Shown piece after piece: positions 1 to 9,582 of a DNA stretch of 25,727 bases. Source of the DNA: Silene noctiflora (taxonomy: Eukaryota; Streptophyta; Magnoliopsida; Caryophyllales; Caryophyllaceae); assembly GCA_009801015.1 (NCBI GenBank), contig VHZZ01000351.1, positions 40,017 to 65,743 on the forward strand, written 5' to 3'. Positions within the stretch are counted from its first letter, which is position 1. Each line of letters starts with the position of its first letter. The notes beneath the pieces are model-generated. The model had not been told where the DNA came from and made no database searches. It was given only the letters and a program-made list of their open reading frames with translations. Both the position numbers and the translations under genes were made by a program.

Positions 1-212
1 TTTTTAAAAATTTGTATTTCAGTAATTTTTTTTTGCGAGATCTTTTAGACCTATATTTGTTATGCCCTTATGCTGGTTAATTTGAGAAATCAATTGATCA
101 ACATTTATGTAATTGATGGTATAAGTAGTGGTGGGGTTAAAACTTTTTTTATCTCCTTAATTTAAGGAGCCAATCAGAAGTCTTAAAAAGACTTGGCTTT
201 TATATAATGTAG

Positions 213-523
213 ATTTGGATCAATTAGTTAGTAATCTTGCAACAATACTTAATTATTACACCACAGTCTAATAAAAACCGTTTACACAATCTAAAAACAA
301 CGAAATGGATTCAATACAATAACCATATTATTATCGATTGAGTGAAACACACGTAGACAATACACCGAGAATTTGGATCAATTAGTTAGTAATCTTACAT
401 CAATATATAGCTATTACACCATCGTTCAATTAAAACCGCCTTACCCAACCTAAAAACAATGAAACTAATCCAATACAATAACCAGATTGTTATCGATTAG
501 GCTTTTGATAAAGTGAGGCACAC
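213..523. repeat. Two-copy tandem duplication, period about 158-159 bp
   Basis: TTTGGATCAATTAGTTAGTA occurs near 214 and again near 372. Further matching anchors follow at the same offset: TCCAATACAATAACCA-type sequence before 323 and 482, and TTATCGATT after each. The copies are clearly diverged, so the duplication is not recent. It lies just downstream of the tRNA-Pro gene (which is read on the minus strand). No coding capacity is seen. Confidence 0.8.
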
Positions 524-554
524 TAACAAAAATGTCAAAAAACATAAAAAAATT

Positions 555-571
555 AAAATTAAAAATAAAAA
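555..571 (-). terminator. Pol III terminator T-runs of tRNA-Pro
   Basis: Read on the minus strand, the bases just after the tRNA 3' end contain two runs of four or five T (plus-strand AAAAATAAAA at 561-570). This is enough for RNA polymerase III termination. Confidence 0.7.
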
Positions 572-572
572 T

Positions 573-644
573 GGGGCATTCCGAGAATCGAACTCGGGAC
601 CTCTCGCACCCAAAGCGAGAATCATACCACTAGACCAAATGCCC
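573..644 (-). tRNA. tRNA-Pro(UGG): tRNA-Pro (anticodon UGG)
   Basis: A complete 72-nt cloverleaf reads on the minus strand. The 7-bp acceptor stem GGGCATT pairs with AATGCCC (574-580 with 638-644), and C at 573 is the discriminator. The anticodon stem CTCGC/GCGAG (615-619 with 603-607) encloses the loop TTTGGGT, giving anticodon TGG (plus-strand bases 610-612). The T-arm has the expected GTTCGATTC (B box) and the D-arm has TGGTCTAGTGG (A box). CCA is not encoded and there is no intron, as expected for a plant nuclear tRNA. Upstream on its strand are a CAA at plus 651-653 and a TATA-like stretch at plus 671-677, about 27-33 nt from the 5' end, which is the usual arrangement for plant tRNA genes. 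Oligo-T follows the 3' end. The gene looks functional. Confidence 0.97.
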
Positions 645-718
645 ACGTTATTGTTATTTCTGTTCAAACAATTTATACTAACATTTTTAAACCAATGCGC
701 ATATAATCAATTTAGGGG

Positions 719-730
719 TTTAGGGTTTAA
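719..730. promoter_or_regulatory. Telo-box upstream of the LAS1-like gene
   Basis: TTTAGGGTTTAA contains the plant telo-box (AAACCCTA in reverse). It lies about 157 bp upstream of the LAS1-like start codon, and a near-copy (TTTAGGGG) precedes it. Telo-boxes are a known feature of plant promoters for ribosomal protein and ribosome-biogenesis genes, which fits the function of the downstream gene. A further TAGGGTTT falls inside the first codons of the gene (902-909). Confidence 0.6.
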
Positions 731-851
731 CAAACACACATTCTCAAATTCAACATCTTCATCATTTTCAGATTTTTCACGCTTCATAACCGGCACCGGC
801 GACGACGGGATTATACACTGTTATCGACAGTTCACACCTGATTTATATATA

Positions 852-852
852 N
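852..852. other. Ambiguous base (N) in the LAS1-like 5' UTR
   Basis: A single N sits at the start of an A-run 34 bases upstream of the LAS1-like ATG. It is probably an assembly or sequencing uncertainty in a homopolymer and has no effect on the protein. Confidence 0.9.
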
Positions 853-885
853 AAAAAAAAAAAGAAGAATCTTCAAACTTCATCA

Positions 886-3800
886 ATGGCGTCGGCATTG
901 CTAGGGTTTGACGATGTAACGACTAACCTCAACGACAACTATAAGCTAGTGCCATGGTTAAACTGGGACGAGTGGTCCTTCGTCAAACACTCTCTCTACT
1001 CCTCTTCTCCTCATTCAATCGCCAAAGCTCTACGTCGCGTAATCTTCATACTCTTATTTCTTCAGTTTTTTGCTCAATTGATTTTTTTTGAATAATTGAT
1101 TTGACGATATTGTCCGCTTTTTGTTGAACAGATTGCGGCTTGGCGAAGTCGAGGATGTTTACCTGTTGCGGTCGAAGTTTCGGCTTCTTTCGTCGAAATT
1201 CAACAGAAAGATCCTTATTTTAGGTGATCGCCTTATGTTTTTGCGTTATTTGTGTATTCTTCCCTCCGTTCAAGCAAATTATATACGTTTGATTGAAATA
1301 CACCTCGCTTATACTGAACAAACGGATGGAATTGGCTTGAACGGAGGGATTAGTTAGTAGTAGTTTCAATGGAGTAGCTTGTTAGCTTTGGTACTTGTAG
1401 ATTATTTGTGTAGTAGTAGTAGTAATTTCAATGTACTCACTTCATTCATTCCAATTTCATACATTTGTTCGATATATGTGAGCTGAGGTAAATTTTGATC
1501 AAATGTATAGAATTGGACCGGGCGGAGGGATTAGTAGCTTGTTAGTTTTAGTGATCGCCTCGTAATTCAACGGAAAGATCGTCAGTTTTGGTGATCGCCT
1601 TGTATTTTTCAATTATTTGTGAACTACTCTCTCCATTCCAGCCAAATCTACACGTTTGATTAAGAATTTAAGTTTTTCCTCACATATATTGAACAAACGT
1701 TTGGAATTGACTTGAGCGTAGTAGTAAATACTAGGTAGTAGTATTTCAATGTAGTAGCTTGTTAGGTTTGATAATGTTTCGTTTAATATTGATTTGTGGC
1801 TGATTGCCTGATTGTTGCTGCTTTCTTGGGAGTTTCGGTTTTTACACTGTTGGTATTTGTAATTTATATGTGATCTTGGATTGTAGTGGCAGTTTGAGTA
1901 ATGGAGTTGTGGATTCAGAAGAAATGCTGTCCATGCTTTATACTATGGCAATTATGAGGTGAGTGATTTTTGGAATTTCATGCTCATGATGCTGTGTACT
2001 TTGGAGGTGTTATCTGCAGAAGGATTAATTAAATGTTCCGAATATGTATTTGTTTTAGTTCTAAATATCTCATGGCTAACTATTACAGTACTTTCTAGGT
2101 ACTTGGCCTATGTTAAACTACTTTATGATTTTGAGAGGTTATGTGTAGAAGGAAAGATTGAATATGATAAATGTTTGTTTGTTTAAGTAATATACGCTCG
2201 CGACTAACTATTACAGTACCTGGTAGTTACTTGGCGTATGTTAAACTGCTGTATAATTTGAAGGAGTTATGCGCAGAAGGAAAGATTGAAACGACAAATA
2301 TTTGCTTGTTAATATATGCTCATGGCTATCTAGTACAGTACTACGATACCTGTTAGTTGCTTGGAGTATTTTAAACGGCTGTACTGTCTGATAGTATGTA
2401 GTCTTGATGTGGTTATTCTGTTGCTGAACTCGTTGAAATCTATTCTGGTTTGTTTCCTGTGTGATCATTGTCTTACGTAGTTTAATATGGTGTGTTAAGG
2501 CTTGTGAATGGGATTATAGAGAAGACACGTGAGAGACAAAAGCTTTCGATTGCTGTGGCAGCTGATTTAATTGATATGCCGCGCATGCTGATTGATATTC
2601 GTCATGGTAAGAGCAGTGAAGAAAGTTTTTTCAGTTTATCCTTGAGTTGTTTCTCATCTATTGTAGTATCAAATCAATATAACTTGTTATAATTTGACTT
2701 TTCGCTGTTTTGGAATTTCTCCGTGGCTCATAATTTCGTCGGACATGCCAAGGCTTTATTAAAATGGGAGAAGGGGGTAGTTACCATTTTGCTGCATATA
2801 GAAATTTGACTTTTGGTGGGATATTGTCTTCATGCAGAGGGATCACATCGTGAGCTTCCTTCACTTCATCTGCTTCGTCGAGCCTCAGTCCTGGTGTGCT
2901 ATTGTTTATCTTGCGCGTGGTTTAAATTGATATTACTAGTTTAAATGTTGTATGTAGTTGGTAGTCTAGTTATAATTATCAGTTTTTTTTTTTCAGTTCC
3001 ACAGCTCTGAACCCTGGTGGATCCCTTTTAGGGTGACCCATTCATCTATGAACTTAGCTCCTTGGGTTTCCCGATTTATGCAAGAGGGTTCTTGTTCCAT
3101 TGTATTAGCCTTCTACTCACACCCTTCAAAAGCCACATTATACTTTTAGCTCCGACTTATTTCTCCTCCATTTCCAGTGGAGCCATCTGATGTAATATCC
3201 TGTAAATGCTCATGGATTTGTATTAGAAGTTAAAAAATTCATACTTTGAGCCTGACTGCAGATATTGCTACTTGCTCGTTCAAATACACCGGTATTTGAG
3301 ACTATATCTTTTGCACTTTTGTCAATGTGTTCAGGCACTTGATTGGTTGAAATCCTACTATTGGGATCGCCAAGAGAATGCAATCCCATACCAAAGTGCC
3401 AAGAGTGCTAATGTGAGGAAGGAAATTAGATCCAGATTACGTGAACTGGCGTTTTGTTTGAAGCTCAAGCATAGCTCTGCTTCATCCTCTTCACGAGCTA
3501 TAGGAAAACGTAGGTCCTTAGCTTTATTCTTTGGAAGTTATTTTGTTCCACTAGCCTGGACTTTTTTCATTTTCTGTTTGTCAGAATTAAAAGCATTCTA
3601 TACTTGTTTTGCTTTGAATTAATTGGATAGGCTATCTTTATGACTTCATCAGCAATGAAGCTCTTAATATGTTTATATGCATTTTTAACATTTTCTAGCA
3701 TTATATGTTTGGCTTGACTTGCTTTTAGTTAAACTAATAAACTATATTTTACATCAGCGACGCTCTTAGTGTCCCGTGTTACCCCATAAGGGATTCATAA

Positions 3801-6800
3801 CTGCTGCATGTGAATTTTCTTTTGATCTAGTTGGCAAGTAAATGGTTCAGCGCTACAATGACCACGGATCGATTAATATGGGATTTAGTAGAGAGGATAA
3901 GAAATGATAGAAGCCTTCTTTGCGTAGTTAGTTAGTTAGTTAGTTAGTTATTAGACCCTTAATTATTGTGGACTCTTTCTTTGGCACATTGACTTTGAAA
4001 GTTATCCGTTAATCTTTAGTTGAAAAATAATTTGGGTGGGATGCATCATGCATGTAAGGAGAGTGCTGAGGCTTTATTAATGTTATGTATTATTTCTCAT
4101 ACAGGATTATATATTTTTAGATACTTTTGTGGGTTGGTATTGGGCAATGATAACGAGGAGTGGGTGTTGAAAGAACTAGGAATTTCTCTGGCATTTGCGC
4201 TTGAGTATGTACCATAACTTTATATTAGGCGGGGGTATTAAATCCTGGCTATGCATTAACTTTGATCGACTGCCTTTGACATTCGTACCTTGGTTAGGGC
4301 CTTCTGTGTTTTGATCTGGAGGGTTCCTGTGGTGAAGTTATGGTTACCTGTCTGCTTTAAATAGAGTTCATGCCAAAGTGTATAAGAAAGAGATTGTCCT
4401 CTTAAGAATTTATATGGGTCATGTCTGCAGTCGATGCAGTTAGGCTTGCTTAAATGGTGTGTTGCCTGCTGATAGCCTGTATTGCGTCCTTGTGTGTCTC
4501 TTGCTTTTAAGGGAGTAAGCCTGGATTGATTATTGTAATTTATTTGATGTAGCCTATGCATATAGCCTGTTGTTTTCTATTTGGCTAAGTTTTACTGTGT
4601 CATGACCTTTCTCTATAGGCGCTAAACATCATGAACAACTCATAGGTGGTACAGTTCATGCGCGCAGTAGGCTTTTTTCGCTTGTGGCCTGCAAATTCAA
4701 ACCTCCTAAAAATGTTGGTAAGTTTATTTCTTTAGTTTTTGTGACAACTCTCAAGGAGCTCCACAGCTTTTCTTCTGTTTACGTTCATTGTCTTGGTGAA
4801 GGAAACTTGTGATTCCATTCCCGCTTTAATGTTGCTGCTACATTCGCCTCATGTTAGAACTGCTAATATTCCTAAACTTTGAGTTAACATATGGTGATTG
4901 GTATGCCTATTTAGTCGTGATTCACTGTTGGTCGCCGTCTAGCTTGTGATTGCTGTATGCCTGTATGTTTCAGTGTCATTATCTTACCAAAATAAACCAT
5001 TGAGCCTAATTGTCTATTTGTGTGTAGGGGTTCTTCAATTCAACTACCTCTAATATGTCTCATCCAGAGTTTTTTACCACTATATTTTAAATAAACCATA
5101 TGTATCAGACTATCAGTAGAGAAAAGAGCAAAGAAACGGCCTCTCCATAATCTTGTGAAACAATTGTTATGCTTAATCAATAGGTGTTGGTGACTCTGCA
5201 TTTTTAAGTAGCTATCTTGTTCTTTTCCTTCTGTTATTTGGATAATCATTATAGTCATGAACTCTCAAACTACAATAACTGAACACACACATTGTTTGAT
5301 TACTCTATATTCTTGGTCAATGCCCAGGATCTAAGAAGCAGACGATGAAGATTTTGAAAAAGCTCGCACGGTTGTATTCTTTCTTCTCCTCAGACGTGGT
5401 CTCTGTGCTATTGGAACTTCTACTCAAGCCATCAAACTCGACAGATACCATGGTTTCTCCTGAGAATTTTAAGATCAAACCAAGCTTAGAAGCTGCACAT
5501 GATGCATTTGATGAATGGAAACCTGTGATAGCTAAGTTTTCTAAGCTTGAGCCAGATGTACTTCTAAGCCTTCTGAAGGCAGTGCTTGATATGATCGAGA
5601 CTCGTACAATCTCAAGAGATGATTTTGGTAACTAGTAATCCTTTTCTTTTTAATTTTTGAGGCTTTTCTTGTGTTTTGGTCTATATTTGTTTTTTGAATT
5701 TGTTATGACAGTTCGTTCGTTTCCAAAGAGTCAAAAGCTTGCATTCTTTTGTCCTAGATTTTGATGGAATAAAGCAAAAAATGATTCACTAACTTGGTTC
5801 TGCTTCTTTGCGTAGCAAATTAGCAGTCATTAGCTGAGGTTATGAGAGCAATTTTCATTATGGGTCATCTCGAAACCATCTCCTCAGAGGGTAAGGCTAT
5901 GCACATCAACCCACCTTACGTCCTTACCTCAGTATTGGCGGAAGCCTTTGCGGCTCTGGGTAATCTTCTTGTTGTTGTTGTGGAATTATGGTTCATTTAT
6001 GTTGGTTTTTTTATACTAGTGTTTTCAGTCAAGTTGGTATGCATTTGAAATTCAGATTGTGTCCCTTAGATATTCTGATATACCGCTGATCAATTCCTAT
6101 ACTGAAGTTTACCACATTAGGAAAGTTACTGGTAACATCAAGAATTAGTTGGGTTATGTTTGTTAATTTCTAACTACTGAGATACCGAGCTATCATTCAC
6201 CTGCTGACGAGATTGGATCTGCTCTTCACACCTAAGAGCTTAACTGGTTACCTTATCATTTTGACGTGTAAGTTTCGTGTTTTTACTAACAATAGCTGAC
6301 GTGAATGGTTATTTAGCGAGGGACATTTCCATTTGCACTGCAAATTAGAGGGGCTTATTCTTTCTTGATCATTGTCTGAGCAATCATTTGTCAAATGGAA
6401 ATGTGACGATGTATGATGCCTTTATTATGAAACTATCATGATTTTCATGACAAATTGGTGTTCCTCTTCTTCCTACTCTTTTATCTTAACTGCTCTTTTA
6501 ATTTTTTCCTAGTGGTGTTTAACTTAGCACTCTTCTGGTGTTCATAGGCAGTGAAAACTTCAGCATTTCCAAATACGATTTGGAGACTGAGATTATCGTG
6601 GTCCTTTCTTCACTCTTTACTTGGTTAGTGCTAGTTCTGAAAGGCCTAAATGTATCTCTGGATGGAAGTGAAGGAAGTCATTCCGAAAGTGACTGTTGCA
6701 TTCCCAGAACAACATTGATCGAAGTTGTACGGAGATGTCTTCACATTGCAGATCCAGAAAATCACGAGCTTCTAGGTTCAGCCTTGCTCATAGCAAAAAT

Positions 6801-7425
6801 GGTTGGAAATGGTCATCTGAACGAAAAACTTCAGAAGCTGTCTTTGCTGATATCACTGTACTCTAAGCACTCTGAAGACTGTCCATCCGATGGAATAACC
6901 GAAGAACTTAGTAATCAAGACAAGCATATTCATCAAGCTGCACAAAAGTTGGAAATGCTCAAACTCCGTAAACTTGGCAAGTCTAATATTACAAAAATCC
7001 AAGATCCAAATGCCCAAGATGGGAACATTTGGACTGTTGCAAAATCATGGAAACCATGCCCTATAGGGATGTTACCCCGTTTAGTGGGTACATCTGGATA
7101 TCTACCTGTTCTAGACCTTGACGTGGATTATGAAACAAAGACGGCTTTGCCTTCCATTGATGACCAGGAAAACTTGGAATCTTCACAGTGCAACAAAAGA
7201 GATGCTTGCTGTGATATAGAGACAATGGATGAGTCGAGCATTAAGAGGGTGAAAATTGCAGAGGAATCTGATTTACCCTTTCCAGGTGATATTAACGTGG
7301 TTTTGACATCTGATGGGGTAAAAGGCCGACTTTTTATTGACGGATTTTACCAGAAAGTGGGTGAAGAAGAGTCACAAAACATCCTATCTAGACTTCGAGT
7401 CTTGGTACCAACAAACAAGAGTTGA
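886..7425 (+). CDS. LAS1: LAS1-like pre-rRNA (ITS2) endoribonuclease, HEPN family
   Basis: Exons: 886-1038, 1132-1223, 1887-1958, 2500-2606, 2838-2893, 3335-3509, 4619-4717, 5328-5627, 5834-5959, 6548-7425. All phases close to one frame of 685 residues. Las1 cleaves ITS2 during 60S ribosome maturation, working in the nucleolus with the Grc3/NOL9 kinase. The N-terminal half matches the family: a WDEW start (about residues 27-30), then RLVNGIIEKTRERQ (106-119), then the HEPN catalytic motif R-x4-H. That motif is Arg140 to His145 in RHEGSH and is split between exons 4 and 5. It is followed by LPSL and ALDWLKSYYW. Residues past about 250 are a helical, poorly conserved plant extension; the last exon alone encodes 291 residues. 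The start codon is the first ATG after the presumed 5' UTR and gives the expected family N-terminus. Exon 3 could start at 1887 or 1893, which differ by Gly-Ser. The assignment is from family motifs remembered, without a search. Confidence 0.9.
1198..1765 (+). repeat. Duplication spanning the exon 2/intron 2 junction of the LAS1-like gene
   Basis: The 3' end of exon 2, the true donor (GT at 1224) and the following intron (about 1198-1395) recur from about 1565 to 1765, with a period near 367 bp. The second copy keeps ATTCAACGGAAAGATC and the donor-flanking GTGATCGCCTTGTA (GT at 1591). A third short copy of TTTTAGTGATCGCCT occurs near 1546-1560. Each segment also carries an inverted-repeat element. 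The true donor must be 1224, because reading past it gives TGA at once (1225-1227). Confidence 0.75.
1261..1349. mobile_element. Stowaway-like MITE (89 bp) in LAS1-like intron 2
   Basis: The element has perfect 15-bp terminal inverted repeats: TCCCTCCGTTCAAGC at 1261-1275 and its reverse complement at 1335-1349. Imperfect pairing continues inwards. The CCCTCCGT terminus resembles plant Stowaway elements. A clear TA target duplication is not visible. Two diverged relatives follow in the same intron, about 1437-1530 and 1625-1715. Both keep the inverted CCAATT...CATTTG-type arms. Confidence 0.7.
1970..2395 (+). repeat. Tandem repeat in LAS1-like intron 3, about 3.3 copies of 128-130 bp
   Basis: Anchors recur in order: CTTGGC(C/G)TATGTTAAACT at 2102 and 2230, with a weaker copy at 2360. 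AACTATTACAGTAC precedes each of the first two. GCAGAAGGA or TAGAAGGA follows, near 2018, 2146 and 2274. The copies are roughly 80% alike by eye. Short open frames in the array have no coding character and are split by the exon model. Confidence 0.8.
3926..3952. repeat. (TTAG)n microsatellite in LAS1-like intron 6
   Basis: About six uninterrupted TTAG units lie in a 1.1-kb intron that otherwise shows no recognisable element. Confidence 0.9.
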
Positions 7426-7787
7426 AGAACTACTTATATGCTGCTCCTTTTACTCCGTAAGTCATTGCTGCTTCACATGTCCAATTTTGATTTTTTAATT
7501 TAAGTCGACCATTTTGCTATGTCGAATCACCGTCAATTTTGATAATGTAACACCTCAAACTATGACATTCTTATTAAAAATAGTCACCCGTGTTCATCTC
7601 TCAAATTCTCATACGGAGTATAAGAAACTAGTAGGATAAATTTTTCATATAAGCAACCCATATATTTCCTGTTTTTTCGTCATTTTAGCTCAAGTGAGAG
7701 GATGTAGCTGTATTGGTTCGATCTCGCATTATATCAATATAAGACCTATCTCTAGGGAACTATTGCAACTAGGAGTCTAGGAAGGTT
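7426..7787. other. 3' flank of the LAS1-like gene
   Basis: This stretch presumably holds the 3' UTR. I see no canonical AATAAA close to the stop codon. TACGGAGTATAAG at 7613-7625 is one of several copies in the window of a short ACGGAGTA motif that I associate with worn Caryophyllales MITE ends. Nothing coding is seen. Confidence 0.5.
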
Positions 7788-8121
7788 GACCATTGTGATT
7801 GGGAATGATGCATATTAGCTTATAGAGTTATCGATCCTGTGGTGGTGAAGGCCAGCAGGGGTGACCTGAGAACATATGAGCCGCGGGCAAAAAACCCTTA
7901 TTAGCCATCTGATCTCAGGTCGCTCCTGTGGGACTTCAACATCGAGAGCTCAATATCGCTGACCATTGTGATTGCTGATGATATGCAGAGTAATCAATTC
8001 TGTGGTGGAGAAGGCCGGCAGGGGCGACCTGAGAACACATGAGCCACACTAGGCAAAAACCTTCAATAGCCATGTGATCTCAGGTCGCTCCTGTGGGACT
8101 TCGCCATCTTGCTCAATATCG
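7788..8121. repeat. Tandem duplication of a hairpin-forming unit (173 + 161 bp)
   Basis: Both copies start with GACCATTGTGATTG (7788 and 7961) and end near GCTCAATATCG. Each contains a long imperfect hairpin. In copy 2 the arms are 8019-8041 and 8071-8093: 23 nt each with about two mismatches, and a 29-nt loop. In copy 1 they are 7856-7878 and 7906-7928. The stem core is GCGACCTGAGA / TCTCAGGTCGC. No open frame of note is present. It could be a MITE family or a transcribed hairpin; the sequence alone does not decide. Confidence 0.8.
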
Positions 8122-8590
8122 ATTTAACTTGTTTTTCGATTTTTGTGTTGATATGATAATTTGGTATGACTACTGATGTTTTTATAGAGATTTGGAAAGT
8201 TTGTGGTACAATGGTGTACTCCAATGTAGTACAACATTACAAGTGCATGAGTAGTACTACAATTGATGTTCGGACTTGTTTTCGATACCACGGAGTACTA
8301 CAAGACTGAGCTTGTACTACTACGTAGAGTACGTAGTAGTGTAGTACGTAGTAGTGTAGTACGTACTAATTATTAGTCTATTACAAGTATCAAATGCGTT
8401 GGACTTTAATGGCTGCTGTGTACTGTGTAGTGTGTACTCATGGTACTCATGCTTCTAGCCCATTTGTTGTATGGAGCTATTTCTATGGCAGGGTGGAGTG
8501 TTTGGGCTTGAAAAACAGCCCAATGGACTATGAACTATGTACGATGGTCTAGAGTAGTAAAGTTCAAGCCTTTTTTTCTAACGAAGCCGA
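8122..8590. other. Intergenic, with a short GTA-rich tandem patch
   Basis: No gene is visible. Around 8310-8367 there is a run of GTAGTACGTAGTAGT units, about 15 bp each and roughly three copies, flanked by the inverted form TACTACTACGTA. This could be a small self-complementary minisatellite. ACGGAGTAC occurs at 8291-8299. Confidence 0.6.
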
Positions 8591-8942
8591 GGCTCTGTTC
8601 TTTTTTATTGAAATTGTCTAAACTGAACTGAATTGAATTTAACGGACCTGAACTGAACTGAATTGAACTTAACTTATTGGAGCTGAACTGAACTGAATTG
8701 AACTTTACTTATTGGAGCTGAGCTGAACTGAATTGAAATAAGAGTTAGACATTGTTCTTTTGGACTTAATTTCAGCTCATTTCAATTCAGTTTAGCTCAG
8801 TTTCATTCCGGAGTTCAGTTCAGCTCAACTCTTCTCTTCACAAATTAATTTTTATTTCAGTTCAGTTCATCTCCATTAAGTTCAGTTCAATTCAGCTCTA
8901 TTATGTTCAGTTCAGACAATTTCAGTCCAAAAAAATAGGGCC
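8591..8942. mobile_element. Foldback/TIR element built of TGAACTGAAC-type units (element A)
   Basis: The left end GGCTCTGTTCTTTTTT...GAAATTGTCTAAACTGAAC (from 8591) is inverted at the right end. There the sequence, in reverse complement, reads GGCCCTATTTTTTTGGACT, then GAAATTGTCTGAACTGAAC (to 8942). Between them are direct repeats of about 45-46 bp made of GAACTGAACTGAATTGAAC plus TTACTTATTGGAGCT on the left half, and their complement on the right half. No transposase is encoded, so it would be non-autonomous. The target duplication is unclear. Confidence 0.65.
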
Positions 8943-8998
8943 TTAAGTTGTGAAGAGAAGAGTTGAACTAAGCTGAAATTAAGTCCAAAAGAACAGGG
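8754..8998. mobile_element. Second inverted-repeat element interleaved with element A (element B)
   Basis: TTGTTCTTTTGGACTTAATT at 8754-8773 is matched in reverse complement by AATTAAGTCCAAAAGAACA near 8973-8991, followed by GGGCCTGA. A further inverted pair inside it is CTCAACTCTTCTCTTCACAA (8826-8845) against TTGTGAAGAGAAGAGTTGA (8948-8966). Its ends interleave with those of element A (A-B-A'-B'). This suggests two related insertions or a rearranged copy. Confidence 0.6.
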
Positions 8999-9002
8999 CC
9001 TG

Positions 9003-9414
9003 ATTAGAGTAAGATTTTTAACAATATATCATTAGAAATTGATGTGCAAATTAATATTTATCATAATAAATGAAATTATCTTGTAAATCTTTATCTAGTT
9101 AGCTTCTTATCACAAGGGCACACGTTAGAAAAGCCGATAAACACCAATTAGAAATGTAAATAACTTTCCGCTGCAAGAAATATCAGATTATAATTGCATC
9201 AAGTTAATGGAAACTTGTTCCAAAATATAATTTTTCTGTCAAATTCAAGGGTGCGTACTTCACTCCGGAAGCTGCGAAAACGGCTATCCATGGGAGAAGT
9301 AACCCTATTAGATCACATCCAAAACTGAAAACAAATATAGATCAGATCACAAACCCAAATTGCACTGATTGAAGGCCATAAGCATATTATACTTCACAAA
9401 TTCTCATTAAAGAC
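9003..9414. other. Intergenic, holding a possible orphan 3'-terminal exon on the minus strand
   Basis: From 9324 down to 9204 the minus strand has a strong acceptor-like tract (TATATTTGTTTTCAG preceded by CTGAT) and then a 39-codon open frame ending in TAA. The peptide has a hydrophobic stretch (LIGLLLPWIAVFAASG) followed by VKYAPLNLTEKLYF. I do not recognise the protein, and no upstream exon is seen before the MITE at 9415. It could be a relic of a gene disrupted by repeats, or chance. The rest of the interval is AT-rich with nothing recognisable. Confidence 0.25.
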
Positions 9415-9572
9415 GGACGCTATCTGTCACAAGCTGAAGTCGGATAGCGTCCCTCTCACAATATGTAAGTGACACTATCCATAAAGTGCTCTATTTCTCC
9501 CCCACTTGCCCTTCCACTTGCCTTATTGTAATAGGAATACTATCCGTTTTCAGCTTGTGACGGATAGTGTCC
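9415..9572. mobile_element. MITE with 33-bp terminal inverted repeats
   Basis: The left arm (9415-9447, starting GGACGCTATCTGTCACAAGC) pairs with the right arm (9540-9572), whose reverse complement starts GGACACTATCCGTCACAAGC. There are about four or five mismatches over 33 bp. An inner inverted pair (GTGACACTATCC at 9471-9482 against the TATCCGT ends) adds secondary structure. The full element may extend to flanking AGACGG-type sequence on the left (9411) and AAGACGG on the right (near 9583). It has no coding capacity. Confidence 0.8.
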
Positions 9573-9582
9573 ATCACAAGCA

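Larger units (their letters stand above)
1..572. other. AT-rich 5' flank without a recognisable gene
   Basis: No coding exon or known element is recognisable in the first 212 bases. From about 213 to 523 there is a two-copy tandem duplication, listed separately. The last 30 bases before the tRNA gene are A-rich on the plus strand. They supply T runs on the minus strand that would terminate RNA polymerase III. Confidence 0.6.

Noticed and set aside
513-911. Plus-strand open frame of 132 codons running through the tRNA gene
   Set aside because: It reads the antisense of tRNA-Pro, crosses the ambiguous base at 852 and overlaps the LAS1-like start in another frame.
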